Shown here: positions 12,781 through 24,800 of the stretch, piece by piece
How positions within the stretch are numbered: the stretch's first letter is position 1
Layout: each line of letters begins with the position of its first letter
NCBI GenBank assembly: GCA_035771165.1
Contig: JAWNZC010000321.1
Location: forward strand, 2,455,501-2,519,500
DNA length: 64,000 bases
Direction: 5' to 3'
Source of the DNA: Paragorgia papillata
Lineage: Eukaryota > Cnidaria > Anthozoa > Scleralcyonacea > Coralliidae
Notes under the pieces: generated by a model
Told to the model about the DNA's origin: nothing
The model's input: only the letters and a program-made list of their open reading frames with translations
Databases searched by the model: none
Translations under genes and position numbers: made by a program

Positions 12781-12970
12781 TCAACATCTTTTGATTTACA
12801 AAATAACTGAAGTGCATGACCAAACTCTTGTATCGCAGTCCTTCACATTGACTGTGTAAAATGTTTAGCTTAGCTATAAACTATTTTGCTTCTCTCGACT
12901 ATTAACTTCCTTTACGCACGTCCATTAAAATAAATAATAGAAGAAAAATAACTTCACATTTTCAAGAAAT

Positions 12971-12976
12971 TTTATT
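12971..12976 (-). terminator. polyadenylation signal of the OST3/6 gene
   Basis: AATAAA on the minus strand, 95 bases past the stop codon at 13072. It is the first canonical signal downstream of the stop, so the 3' UTR is probably short. Confidence 0.55.
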
Positions 12977-13071
12977 AAACTAGGTATAAGCATTTTGATC
13001 AACGACAACTACATTCTGTTATCTGAACGTAGACTACTTGATGATCCATTATGCTATTATTCTTCGTGTGT

Positions 13072-13087
13072 TTACTTGATGAGGAAG
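13072..13087 (-). CDS. MAGT1/TUSC3 exon 11 (16-base terminal coding exon)
   Basis: Sixteen coding bases complete the split Ser codon and give FLIK then TAA. Vertebrate MAGT1 likewise ends in SFL plus two residues after YHGYPY. The acceptor is GTTTTTAG. The phase fit, the family ending and an AATAAA about 95 bases downstream support the call. Confidence 0.85.
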
Positions 13088-15773
13088 CTAAAAACAATGA
13101 AATATAAATAAGCCAATAAAGCTATAGAAGATCTTTATTCTCGAAAACACGCACACACATTTACTTGCTTAACTCTATACTGTTCAGATTTCTAGAAAGT
13201 CTCCACTTGACGAGTAAAATCGTCTGGCGTTAGATAGAATAAAATTAATAAATTACCAAACGACAACACAATGGTCAGTAAAGTGTTAGTCGACATAGGT
13301 TTTATCCCTGTACTGTCCGAATACTAGAAAGTCTGCAAGGACTTGATGAGTAGTCATTTGGCGTTGGACAAAATAAAATTGTCTGGCGTTAGAGAATGAT
13401 TAGACCGGGTTAGACAAAGTAAAAATGTCTGGCGTTATATAAAGTGAACTTAATAAGTTGCTAAACAATAACATTGGCCATTAAAGAAGAAATAGTACAT
13501 TTCTTTTCTTATTATTATACTCGATCCTTCCAGGCCGGTCAACGCAGCAATAGATCTTATTCATAAATGACAGCCGAATTAATACTCTTTCATATGTAAT
13601 AAAATTGCCCCCTATATATGAACACGTTTTCATACAAAATAATTTTTAGTTTAAAGCCCCATTCAAACAAACAAATTATCTGTGACAAATGATTTAAGCG
13701 TGTATTTAAGGAGCTTCATTGGTTATTTCATTGTGTTCTGACGTGTTATGTTGTGTTAAGTTGTGTGTTGACTTGTGTTGTGCTGTGTTATGACGTGTTA
13801 TGTTGTGTTGCGTTCTGACGTGTTATGGTGTGTTAAGTTGTATTGTGTTGTGTTGTGTTGCGTTGTGTTGTGTTGTGTTGTGATGTGTTGTGATGTTGTG
13901 TTAATTTGTATTGTATTGTATTGTATTGTATTGTATTGTATTGTATTGTATTGTATTGTATTGTATTGTATTGTATTGTATTGTATTGTATTGTAATGTA
14001 TTGTGTTGTGTTGTGTTGTGTTGTGTTGTGTTGTGTTGTGTGATGTTATTTTATTATTTGATTTTGATTCATTTCACTTCATTTAAAGAAGCACGATGCA
14101 AAGCCAAGATTTTTCACAGAACTTGAAACGTAAATCTACTTACCTGTAAGGATATCCGTGATATTTAGAACGGAAAATTGACAAAATAAGACTGAAAAAG
14201 ATCACGACACAGCCCAGACCTACAATAGTAAAGACTAAAAAAAATATATCAAAGTTAAATTAATGTCCTACAAACGTAGACCGAAAATCTGTCAGGTTGC
14301 CTATAGAGTGTTGGAATTGAATTTGTGCAAATTGACGTCATTTCATGCCAAAGCGAGGCTTGTTCGTGATTACAAAAATATGACGTAGAACTCACATAAG
14401 CGCAATTCAACAAACAAAAACAAACTTAAAAAACTCAATAACAATTCACGAGAAAAACACAAAAGAAGTCAGTACCATGTCAGTTGTATAGACCTTATTC
14501 ATAAATGGTCGACAATTTAAAATCCTTTTATGTGCATATAAATTAGCCCCTCTGACCTCGTTTCAGAGTAAAGATTCTTTTGAATTTCGCACATGAAAGC
14601 GAGTTAAGAGGGACTAATTTATATGCACATAGACCATTTTATGAATATGGTCTATTGTACCTAATAAAACTTAAGACGTCATAGAATTTTATACATAAAG
14701 AACACTAATGAACATAGAATTTTATATTGTCATCCTTATTAGTAGGCGAGTTTCAGGGTGTTGCGCGCGCATTATTTTTCAAAAAAACTGGCAAGCTCCA
14801 CTCAAAGTAAACATACTGTTTAAAATAAACAAAGTATAGATACATTGGCCAAGAGCCCACCAATTCCATTGCAAAATGATGCGCGCGCAATACCCTGAAA
14901 TTCTCCTATTGAATAAATCAAAGCAAAAACAAAACAAACGTTTTTTAAGCCACCCGCTCAAATTTTTAAACTTGATAAAACACTGCTGTTCGTATTTTTA
15001 AAGTGCCTATCTCAGGGTTGGGGATTTTACATATTTAGGATATTTTGAACATTTTAAGAAGATTTGTAATATATCTTCTTTTCCTAAAATTTCATCTTCA
15101 TGGACTTTTTTGCTGTTAAAGTTGGCGATTTTGACGATGGCCGTGAAAATTTTTTACTGGGTTCTAGTCGCCGGAAGTGACGTAGAAGCAGGGAGACCCT
15201 CTCAGACAGTAACAGTGTTTACATCGCGAGTTTACGGTTCATCTTGGATTTTCTTGGCTTTATTCAGGTTATTTTGTCGGAAATTCTTTTAAAAGCTCTG
15301 CCAAACAGGTGCGTAGTGTTTTTACTCTCGAATGAACCCAATTGATATGCTAGAATAGCGCTGTATGCAGGGACGTAGCGAAGGCTTGGAAGTTGGGGGG
15401 GTGTATGCGCTTATTTACCTGATTTGAAAAATATTTTTGAAATTTACCTGAATATTTAGCTAGGTACTCCTAGTCTCCCACGCGTCCCCAACACATTATA
15501 TCCCATTCCCACCAAGTGCTTTTAACACTGTTACAAAAGCAATGTGAACACGGAACTCCCCACGGCCCACAGTTCTGAACCTGTATGTATTTATGTATCC
15601 AAAAACATGTATACCAACAAAAATCTACATTATGCATACATTGAGCTGATCAAGACGTTCTAATATTTACAAGTTCACAATTCTCAAGTCCTAAAGGCTA
15701 AAAGTTCAAAGCCTCAAAGGGTTGATAAAACTAACGAATATAGTAATTTTAATTGGTGAATATATAGTATATT

Positions 15774-15842
<69 letters not shown>

Positions 15843-18800
15843 TTTCTGATGAACTTATGCATTATAGGTAGTATTGGTATGTTTTAAAAATTAGTTAAAA
15901 GCTTCCTCATTCGATTAACAGTCGTCGGTTTTTCAAGATTGACCATTTTTTTGCCAGCTTATTAACATTGACGGCGTCAGTGATATCCTTTTCTGCAGCA
16001 AGGATCATGCAATCATTCAAACGTTCTTCTGATATCTTGTTTCGTGAATAGCTTTTCACAATCTTCAATAGACTGAATGATCGCTCGTTCGTAACAACTG
16101 CCGGGGCGGCTGTTAGAAATAACTTGTAAACCTTGGCAGCTAACCTGTAGAGTCCATGATTCCGGGCTGTTTGAAGAGCGATGTTTGCAGCAATTGTGTA
16201 TGTCATCGGTTTTGCTTCCAAACCTTCCGACTGGCGTTTATCTTGTTCTCGTTTATGTTCCTTTGTTGCGTACTCAAAGAAAACAGCCAATTCGCTGTGA
16301 ATTGCTGCACTTGAATCCTGTGATAACACTAACGGGAACATAGCTACCAATGTTCGCATGTCCTCGACTGTTCCTGGACTTTCTGGATGCAGCACTTTCA
16401 GGAAAGGTTGAAATGTGTCTTTGAGAGAATTCCCTTTCTCCATCAACGTGGTACACAATTGGTCGATTAACTTGAAAAATTCGGTGCGATAAAAGGTAGG
16501 GATGCTTGTCAACTTCATAGCTGTTGATTCTGGTTGATTGTCTAGTCGTGTAGAAGGCCTCCTTATTCGATGTAACCTGGAAAAATCTGCAACTGGGTCA
16601 GCGCCGATGTTTCGAGCAACTGCCATTGCGGCTTGTACTTGGTCGTCGACTGCTTTATCATCTACTCGCATTTTCTGTAGACAATCTTGTGTCGACTCTA
16701 TCGCAATGATGGCACCGGCAATATCAACTGTCTCTCCTTGAAGGAAGTCGGCGAGTAGTTTTGTCTTGTACATGACGTTCTTCAGAAACATTATTCCGCA
16801 GATGAAGTCGATGTTGACAATGTTGTTGATCAGTGCCAGCGCTTTGGTCTTGGACTCTTTGTCACATGATCTTGAATCTTTAATTGAATCGAGAGCAGAC
16901 AGAATAGCTTCTAGACTTCTCCAAACAGCTTCAACAGATTCGGGACGGGCTGTCCATCTTGTCTTGGAAAGGTTTCGCAACTGCAGGTAGTTTTCAACTT
17001 CATGGGATTTCTGTTGCAATTCTTCATGCCTTTTTGTGCTGCTGGTGAAAAATACGAAAATCTGCTCCAAGACCATGAACACCTTACCAATTAATGGTGA
17101 GGCTGTACAACCGTGCTCTACTACCAAATTTACACCATGCGGAGTGCACTTTGTGTAAGGGATCTTTCGCTCTAACAATTCACTAAGCTTCTGTTGGGCG
17201 CCATTGAATTTTCCAGACATGCTTGCAGTTGAATCGTAGGTTTGGAAACATAACAGTAGACAATGGGATGTCAGATTGTTTCAAACATTTCACAATATCT
17301 TCTGCTTGTCCAGCTCCAGTCTTGTCTTTAGTTACTGCGATCCTCACTAAACGCTCTTTTGGCATGCAGGATTCAGTATCGACATAACGGACTGCAACAG
17401 AGAGCTGATCACTGTGACTCACGTCTGGTGTGGTGTCTGCCATAACTGAGCAGAAACCAGCATTTTTCACACAAGTGCTTATTCTGCTTCTCACCTCCTC
17501 GCTCAGTAGGCTAATGAACTCATTCTGACTTTGAGGGCTTAGGTATGTCGTGTGGTACTTACGCGCAGAAACGGTTATCTAGCCAGGCTTTCATCACTGG
17601 GTTGTGGCGCGAAAGAAGTTCGACAATCTGCCGGAAGTTTCCGTCTTCATCAGTGTTGTTACCACGAAATGCCATCCCATTTCTTGCTAGAGTTTTAGCC
17701 ACGTCAAAGAGCACCTCGATAACTTCTCTGTTCTTCTCCTTTTCCGTTTCACTGTCGATAATGCCTCTTCGCTGCTGCTTTGTCAACAATGTGTCGATCT
17801 GGCCACCTTCGCGGACAAAGTTGGTGTAGTACCGGAGTGCGGAGGTGTGGGCGCCACAGCTAAAGTGCGTCTCGAGCTTTCCGGCTTTGTCTTTTCCTCG
17901 ACTACCTTTCTTCTTTGACCAGTCATCAATCCCTTCAATCCAAGATTTATCTGATCTTTCTCTCTGTATACTCTGATAGCCACCTTTTCCAAACACGCTG
18001 CAAACGAAACAGTATGCTTTATTCTCTGTCACACTATACTCCAAGTAAGGGTAATCATGAAACCATGTTTTGGAAAATGAACTTTGTTTTCCCTTCTTGG
18101 TAAGGGCAGCATTTCGTGGGTAAAATGATAGTTGCGGTTGGCACGGTCCAAGATGGATTGCATATCTTATTTGGTTACTGGTCAATTTTGATGGTCTTCT
18201 AGCAGGATCGTGTTCAAGCAGAGTATTTGACTCAAGAATTTCAAACTCATGGCCCTGTGATTGGTTCTGCACAGCTTTTAGTCCAGCCACCGCCAATCTT
18301 TTCGTGTCACTGAGCATTGTGACGACCTTGTCGCAAGTATCGATGAGCTCTGCATACGCAGATTTCAAGTGGACTGGATTTTGATCAGATGCTTCACTGA
18401 CAAGATTTAATAATTTTTCAGAACTCCATCGCAACTGTCCCAGACAGCGAAGGTATTCTGCTGTGGCCTCTGGCTCTGTCAAAGAACCAACGTCATCAAG
18501 TAGTTCTTCCTCAGCTGGCTCGGCATTTTCATTTTCTGTGTCATCAGTCCACTCTTCAGGCATGGGCACCGTTTCTGGGATGATGATTTCTGGTAATCGC
18601 AATTCATTTCCTGTTTCAACATCGTTTCCTTCTTTGGAGGACAAATTGGAGAATTCAGGGACAGTACGCTCTAGTAATTCGTTTCCAGTGTCTATTGGAG
18701 TGTGGCTAGTCGATGCTTTCGATGAGCAGACGGAGTCACAGATCATTTGTTGTTGCTCGTCTTTGGCTTCGGTAGAATTGAACGGAACGACAATAATTTG

Positions 18801-21800
18801 TTCATTCTCTAAATCTTCGTCTTGCGGTTCAATGGTGACTGTGGAGTCTGTGGTGCTTATAGACTACAAAACATTAATATAGAAAAAGTATAAGTTATTA
18901 ATATATTCAAGCTAAATTGCGCGGCCACAAATAAACAATATACTATATATTCGGTTATAAAAATCATGTTATTGCCCTATTTAACTGAAACTGAACAAAT
19001 ATATATACCATAAGATATAAGGAATATATAAACTAACCTTAGCCGCAGGTTTTGATAGTCCTCCAAAATTAAGAAGCCGCTGCGATTTGTCAGCTATGTC
19101 TTGAAACTTTGGCGTCAAACCTTCATGCTTTGATCGCTGATGCTGCGCTACATTATCTCCGTTTAATACCTGGTCGCATCGCAAGCAAACGACGCGATTT
19201 CGATTTGATCGTTCAACTTTCCTACGTTTCATTGCATTGCATGGCAGTGATCACTGATCAGTAAAGAAAAATTAACACTTATAACAGAACTTTCCCACAA
19301 TTATCCGTTCAAATCTCCGTTGAAAAGCGCAATATAAGTGTAACTCTATATACGCGCGCTATATAAATATGTGAGTCATATTTCAAAAATTCGTGAGCGC
19401 ACATGGTAATTGTCATTGTGTTTCCTGTGATAATATGATATACATGTCATTTGACCCGCGGCCGCTGCATATATACGCAAGATAATGAGTAGAGAAAGAA
19501 AATTTCTCTAACCTTTCACATTTTAGCACATAAATCTACCTGATTTTTTACCTGATTTTTTTTTACCTGATCGTCACAATTTTACCTGATTTTTCCGAAA
19601 CGTCTCCATTGGGGGGGTGTAGCACCCCCCCACACACCCCCGGTCGCTACGTCCCTGGCTGTATGCCATTCTTTTTTTTGCGACAATAACGATGTACAAT
19701 CCTGACTCACGGGAGGCGAATAAAAGAAGGATAGCTTCGGGTGAAAGGAACGCCGATTTGTCAAGGATAAAGGTGTGAAATGAACGCCGACATCTACTTC
19801 TGTGACCTGTTCGTCGTTCGAAGTAGTTTCAGCGGGAATATTTGGTACTAAGACGATTCACAGCAGTTTATCACGAGGAAAACCCGTCGGTGTGGCGATT
19901 ACAAAACGACAACAATAGAGCGTGGGAAAGTGACAAGAACTTGTGCATGTCATCAGTGTCATATTTCTTTTTATCGAAGTATTGTTTAATGCGTCGTTCG
20001 ATCTTTGATCAAGGATATATCGAAATATACTTGACTTGGTAATGTCGTCTACCTCTGGTTCTAACACTGATAGCTAAAATGACTAGACTAGGATGTAAAC
20101 ATTAATATTCCGGGATACGTAATCGAGATCGAAGACGAAGTAAAACTGTCTTCCAGTGTGGCCATACCTGAAGACGTATCATCTGAATGCATTGTCAAGC
20201 CGTATGAAGACGAGTCGGTTGCCGATGATTTGGATCGTAAATCATAATGAGCAAATGCGACTTGAAAAAGGTCTTCAGTACGACGGCTACAAATTCGCTT
20301 TTGAGGGGCACGATAAGGTAAATGATTGCCGGTAAGTTTAATTGAAAGTTGCTTTTATCAGTGAATTTATGTTTACGTTTTATCTGCAATGTTGTTTTCA
20401 CGCATTTGCTAAAACAAAATTGTATGCTGTCAAATGTTTAATTCTATTCGATATTACTCTGACACTGAACTGCTTAATGCGAATGCGAAGGAATGTCAGT
20501 AAATCAAAGCTTGCATTGAAATGGTTTATAATAACAGTGATCAAGTTCTTTACACTTGTTTGTAAGATAAAGTATCAAATAAAAGATCAGTACAGAAAAC
20601 AGGTAGGAACTGTCTGTTGATTATAGATTAATGGAATACTTGCATCCAGAATCAATTTCTTCAAGTTTGAAGATGAAATCGCACAATTGTTGTTGTTTAT
20701 CGAATTGGACGAGCACTGAATTGTGGCAGTTTTGAAGAACGAAGCAATTCTATTAGCCTAGGTGAATTGTGCGCAGCTGGCTTATTCGCAAGTGAAAATC
20801 AGAAAGCGAACGGGTATTCTATTAATCAATACTGACAGTATCTACCTGCTTTCTACATCTTCTATTTTATACTTTGCCTCGTCAATTCTTCGATATTTGC
20901 AGCCCGCTAGACGCAGTGACCAGATATATAACAAATATAAACATGCGAATCATTTGGCTTTGACAGCATACAATTTTGTTTCAGCAAATATGGCCAATTG
21001 CAAATATGGCATGTCAGTGATACAACATTCGATAAAACGTAAACATAAATTCACTGATAAAGCAAACTTTCATAACTTACAAATCGTTCACCTTATTGTG
21101 CCCCGCAAAGCGAATTAATAGCCATCGTAGAAGATATTTTTCAAGTCGCATTTGCTCATTAAATTTGCGATCCTAAACTCGTCTTCATACGGCTTGACAA
21201 TGCATTCTGATGATTCGTCTTCAGGTATAAATGGATTAGACAGTAATACTTCGTCTTCGATCACGATTACGTATCCCGGAATGTTTACCTCCTAGTCCAG
21301 TCATTTTGGCTATCAGCATTAGAACCAGAGGTAGACGACATTACCAAGTCAAGTATATTTCGATATATTCTTGATCGAAGATCGAATTCGATAAAAAGAA
21401 ATATGACACTGATGACATGCACAAGTTTTTGTCACTTTCCGGAAAAACACGCTCTATTGTTGTCGTTTTGTAATCGCCACACCGACGGGTTTTCCTCGTG
21501 ATAAACTGCTGTGAATCGTCTTAGTACCAAACTACTTCGAACAACGGTCAACAACAGGTCATAGAAGTAGATGTCGGCGTTCATTTCACACCTTTATCCT
21601 TGACAAATCGGCGTTTCCCGAAGCTATCCTTTTATTCGCCTCCAGTGAGTCGAGAATCGGGATTGTACATTGTTATTGTCGCAAAAAAAGAAATGGCATA
21701 CAGCGCTATTCTAGCATATCAATTGGGTTCATTCGAGAGTAAAAACACTACGCACCTGTTTGGCATAATTTTTAAAAGAATTTCCGACAAAATAACCTGA

Positions 21801-24800
21801 ATAAAGCCAAGAAAATCCAAGGTGAACCGTAAACTCCCGATGTAAACACTGTTACTGTCTGAGAAGGTCTCCCTGCTTCTACGTCACTTCCGGCGACTAG
21901 AACCCAGTAAAAAATTTTCACGGCCATCGTCAAAATCGCCAACTTTAACAGCAAAAAAGTCCATGAAGATGAAATTTTAGGAAAAGAAGATATATTACAA
22001 ATCTTCTTAAAATGTTCAAAATATCCTAAATATGTAAAATCCCCAACCCTGAGATAGGCACTTTAATATCACATAAATAGTGACATAACCCATAACTATA
22101 CGAGGGAGAACGAACGTCAACCACACAATCGCATACTGTAATTAAAAAGAGAGTCAGAATAGTATTACAAAACAAAAATAACCCCTTACTTTTTTTCCGG
22201 TTTGAATCCTTTTCATCAATTGCCTTTTCGTTCAGCAAAATAAGACCAGCAGTATATGCCGCATCTTTGCAAAACATGTCAAGGATAGGCATATGGCTAT
22301 TTACCCTGCAAGTCAGAGACCCTTTCCGACCTAGGCAGGCTTCGGGGGAAAGTGCATGGGTTCTGCCATCAAACTCGATCTTCGCCCCAAGTTTGGGGCG
22401 AGTTAGTCAGGTTTTGAACTGTTCAAACAAGTTCTAGTTTATGAGCACCCGCAAGTTCCCGCAAGCAGGAAAATAGCAAGTAACGCGTTAGAGCCTGGGC
22501 CCAAATTAGTATCTTGGCAACCATAATTCACGCATGCTGAAAAAGAAATATCGAGTTTATTGGCGGAGCCCACTTTCCCACGAAGCCTGCGTAGGTCGGA
22601 AAGGGGCTCTGGACTCGCAGCGTAATGGCTGTTAATATACACAGATATGAATATATTAATGCCATGATGACCTCATTTCTATTGTTCTCACGGGGGATTA
22701 AATCTCTAAATTCCCACATCTACATGCATAATGATTTCTTTTAAAAACGATTCAAATTATACTGTCGTTAATAATAAATAAACAGATTAAGTCTACGTAA
22801 TCATATATATGGTAACGAGTACAATTATTTGGATTTAAGGTCTTCGTTAAGGTTTGCAGACACAGCAAAGCACTCTCAATTCGTCCGAATTTATGATACA
22901 AAAATAAAACAGATATCGTTAGAGAGCTATTCATTTCTAGAATATACAATGTTGTATTTGATTTTGCGATAAACACAAGCCAATAACAGTTGCAAATTTT
23001 TCAAGTAAAACCAGAGAGCTTCACTCGGGGCGACTTGAGAACAAAGAGTTTCATTTTGTTCAAAAAATTTTCGCAGTTCGATTCCGAGATACAAGCTTTT
23101 TAATAAGTCATTATGCATGGAAAGTGAGATATGGAAGAGTTGTAAACGCCAATTATCTTTATAATTTCTAATGTTCTTGTAGATAAGAGAGTTTATTTCA
23201 AAATACATTTTTCACTGCATAAACACTTTGAAGATATAAAGATAAAACAAATTATTCAAAAGATACAAAGTCCAAGAATGATGTGAGTTTCTGCAATAAA
23301 TTGATATTGACTGCTTCCATGGATATAGTTCTAGAAAATACAAACACGAAAATAATAAAATTATAATGATAACAAAGTTTGAGTACCTTATTGTATGGAA
23401 GACCTTTTACAACTTTGCCGTATCTTTCTCTATTCTCAAGATACTTCAATTTGTTTTAAATGAGATGGTCTTTGACGTCATAACCAGAGTGCAGCATTTT
23501 CATGTGTGAAAACAATGTACCCGGGTTATGAGTGACGACAAGGACCATCTTATTTACATAATGTATCAATTATCAAACAAACAGATACGAAAAAGTTGTA
23601 GAAAATCTTCCATTATAATTTCACAAGTTCTTTCAAATTAGACAATCTTGATTTATATTATTTGCTAATGCTCTTCAATTTCACGAAAATAAGGCCATAT
23701 TTCGCGAGAACTAATTTTCACGATTTCACTAGAAAATGTACTTTATAGTAATTTACTGTTGTGGCAATAGAAGCGTTCATAATATATATATAGAGAGAGA
23801 TCTATATATTCCTCAAGTTGACCAATTCATTTGATGAAAATTATCGCCAACTTCCTGTTTTGAATTTGATTGGTTTCTGGTTTAAACAACCAATAAGAAA
23901 AAGGATTATTTGCCAAACACCAATCAAATTCAAAAACAGAATTCAAAACAGGAAGTTGTCAACGAATCCTATGAAATGAATTTTACGGAACGCTTCTATT
24001 GCCACGACAGTAATAAATTGTCGTCATGGTTTAACCATTTCTTACTAATTGTTCTGACATCAATATTGAAACTCTTGATTTACAGCAAAAGTGTAAATTT
24101 TATTTAATATTAAGATTTGAGCCAAACGTTGAACTTTTCATGCGTTTGAACTCAATGCAAATTAGCTTCAATAATATTGACTCGTGAAAAGTTCGACGTT
24201 TGGCCCATGTCTGTGCAGCTCAGTCGGTTATACTGTTGGTGTAGATTTCCAAGGTAGCATTCCCAGTCGGAAAATTCTTAAATATCCTTAAAGTTGCATT
24301 CAGTTTTTTTTTGCATCTGGTGAATTATCAACTGGTCCCGGCCTTGGACGTAAAAAATACAAATTTATAACATTCACAATTTTCCTTCACTGCTCTAGAA
24401 AACAGCACTGAATGAAGGTAACAACAACAAAAATAGATGCGTTATTTGAATAAAGGAAAAGGGGATAAAGGACTGGGGGCTAATCATCCTTACTTGCAGC
24501 CAGCGGCTGAATTGCGAAGGACGCAGATCAACGTGGCCGTGTCGAGGCATATCAAAGGCGCTCCACGCAGCCGCCAACGACACAGTTCAGACCGCGGATC
24601 ACAGCTAAGATGTTAGGTGTTGACTTTACGGAGGGAGGAAATCCGGACAACCCGGCGAAAAACCCTCGAAGCACAGGAGAGATCAACTACAACTCTACTC
24701 ACATGAGTCCAAGCCCGACAACGGGGTCATTCCCAAGCGGTCACCCATCCAAGTACTAACCCCGTCTAACCAGGCTTAACTTTTTGGTGAGAGGCAGCGC

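Larger units (their letters stand above)
15368..19657 (-). mobile_element. hAT transposon, near complete, 8-bp TSD GCTGTATG
   Basis: Ends CAGGGACGTAGCG... and ...CGCTACGTCCCTG are inverted repeats. Flanks 15360-15367 and 19658-19665 are identical GCTGTATG, the 8-bp duplication expected of hAT. The element carries a minus-strand transposase and sits in the left arm of the TTAA palindrome. The right arm (about 21700) has the unoccupied site with a single GCTGTATG, which confirms the boundaries. Confidence 0.95.
15002..22062. mobile_element. TTAA-flanked palindromic transposon with ~1-kb inverted arms (hAT nested in the left arm)
   Basis: Outer ends AGTGCC...GGCACT lie between direct TTAA copies (14998-15001 and 22063-22066). 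The left arm is 15002-15367 plus about 19666-20400; the right arm is about 21022-22062; the loop is about 620 bp. Without the nested hAT the element is about 2.76 kb. A TTAA target fits piggyBac or Kolobok superfamilies (knowledge). Both arms carry a diverged copy of the same coding-like stretch starting MSSTSGSN (left about 20041, right about 21343, the latter on the minus strand) and including [12 protein letters not shown], with frame breaks. No transposase core is seen. It lies in intron 9 of the OST3/6 gene. Confidence 0.8.

Noticed and set aside
13775..14126. Open frames repeating CIVLY
   Set aside because: Pentanucleotide microsatellite inside an OST3/6 intron, open in all frames.
15110..15292. 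A 60-residue frame repeated at 21772-21954, as a conserved gene
   Set aside because: It is the same stretch in the two arms of the TTAA palindrome; its repetition is due to the inverted repeat.
24728..24780. A 5S rRNA gene
   Set aside because: Only the 3' half-like segment is present and the flanks do not continue as 5S.
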